From Meloidogyne chitwoodi (lineage: Eukaryota; Nematoda; Chromadorea; Rhabditida; Meloidogynidae): a DNA stretch of 64,000 nt. The position numbers and the translations under genes are program-made. Positions within the stretch are counted from its first letter, which is position 1. Each line of letters opens with the position of its first letter. The stretch covers positions 1,488,001-1,552,000 of the forward strand of contig JACZZP010000011.1 in NCBI GenBank assembly GCA_015183035.1. Direction: 5' to 3'. The notes below the pieces were generated by a model. That model saw only the letters and a program-made list of their open reading frames with translations, was not told where the DNA came from and made no database searches. This document shows, piece after piece, positions 63,293 through 64,000 of the stretch.

Positions 63293-64000
63293 TAAAATAT
63301 ATTTATTATTATTAAATTATTTAATTCTTTTAAAAAAATATTTAAATATTTTTTTAGTTAATCGTTAAATAATTTTTGGCCAAAAATATTAATTATTCAG
63401 AAAAATGTTGATTTACTTACTTTTTTTAATTATAAATTGATAATTTATAATTAAAAAATGAAAAATTTTAGAGAAATTAGAGAAAACAATTTAAATTAAA
63501 ATTTATAAAAAATTAAAAGTAAATATTTAAATATTTATAATTGTTAGCGCCGTAAGTGTTTGCGTACAAATATACCCTAATCCCCCTCTTTTATTTCTTT
63601 TATTTTTAAAAAGCTAAAATAAATTGATGGCTAAGGATTAGTGAATGAGGTGAGATATGTACGTTAATATCAGTTTTCTTTTTTATTTTATTTTTATAAA
63701 AATAAATTCCACTGTTCTATTTACCCTTTTCTCTCAATTCGATGGCACAAAATAAAAAAACAAAAAACAAAAATAATAATAATATTCATCGATAAAATGC
63801 AAAAATGGTTTTTTTGTAAAAAAGGTATTAATAAATATTACTAAAATAAATTTAAAAAAAAAAGAAAATAATTTATTATTCAAAAATTAAAAAAATTATT
63901 AAATAATTTATTTATTTAGAAAAAATAAAATACTTTTTTTTTAATAAAATATTTTTTATAAATTATTATAAAAATAAATAAATTATTTTTATTTAAAAAT
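63293..64000. other. AT-rich intergenic region at the right edge
   Basis: About 700 bp, mostly A/T with one less AT-rich patch at 63540-63600 (TTAGCGCCGTAAG) that has no recognisable RNA or coding signature. Confidence 0.35.

Overview
This is a eukaryotic window, almost certainly nuclear DNA of a nematode. It is very AT-rich, its protein-coding genes are cut by many short introns (often 40-60 bp) with GT..AG ends, genes sit close together on one strand, and the recognisable proteins (papilin/MIG-6, CARMIL, CYP-8-type cyclophilin, NHE8, CDC-48, MADF protein) are animal genes with nematode-like architecture. The AT bias and intron size suit a root-knot nematode such as Meloidogyne, but that genus is inference. 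No spliced-leader RNA, tRNA or CRISPR array was seen.

Layout. 1-3.3 kb (-): the N-terminal part of a papilin-like extracellular matrix protein that runs off the left edge. 5.65 kb (+): a U1 snRNA gene. 6.0 kb (+): a heat-shock-factor-binding protein (HSBP1). 6.65-11.56 kb (-): four closely spaced genes, read 5' to 3' borealin, eIF2-beta, an unrecognised helical protein and NDUFS3, a candidate operon. 11.95-17.82 kb (-): a cytosolic-type alanyl-tRNA synthetase followed by a nearly identical but truncated second copy of its first half. 18.9-23.5 kb (+): CARMIL. 24.6-29.1 kb (-): a cyclophilin with an RS-rich tail. 29.4-30.9 kb (-): an unrecognised protein. 32.9-34.0 kb (-): a two-RRM hnRNP-like protein. 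36-37 kb (+): a decayed RRS1 fragment. 38.0-40.95 kb (-): NHE8-type Na+/H+ exchanger. 42.1-45.0 kb (-): CDC48/p97, divergent from RRP4 (+, 45.6-46.9 kb). 49.5-51.6 kb (+): MADF/BESS protein. 52.0-54.2 kb (-): RluA-type pseudouridine synthase. 54.7-56.9 kb (-): DNAJC21. 58.2-61.2 kb (-): a class A GPCR.

The most striking feature is a dense set of short non-autonomous DNA transposons. At least eight have terminal inverted repeats, and six carry perfect 8-bp target-site duplications (positions 18367, 23888, 31630, 41561, 57316 and 59726); 57635 and 57055 share one octamer, and 62288 has an imperfect one. Their termini and 8-bp duplications point to the hAT superfamily. One subfamily is built of CCGG-rich sequence and stands out sharply from the AT-rich host; others are nested in one another. 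The second striking feature is the very recent AlaRS duplication (three substitutions seen over about 1.83 kb), one copy of which carries a roughly 245-bp insertion the other lacks.

Most coding genes are housekeeping: translation (AlaRS, eIF2-beta), ribosome and RNA processing (RRP4, DNAJC21, RRS1 remnant, U1, hnRNP, pseudouridine synthase), proteostasis (CDC48, cyclophilin, HSBP1), respiration (NDUFS3) and mitosis (borealin).
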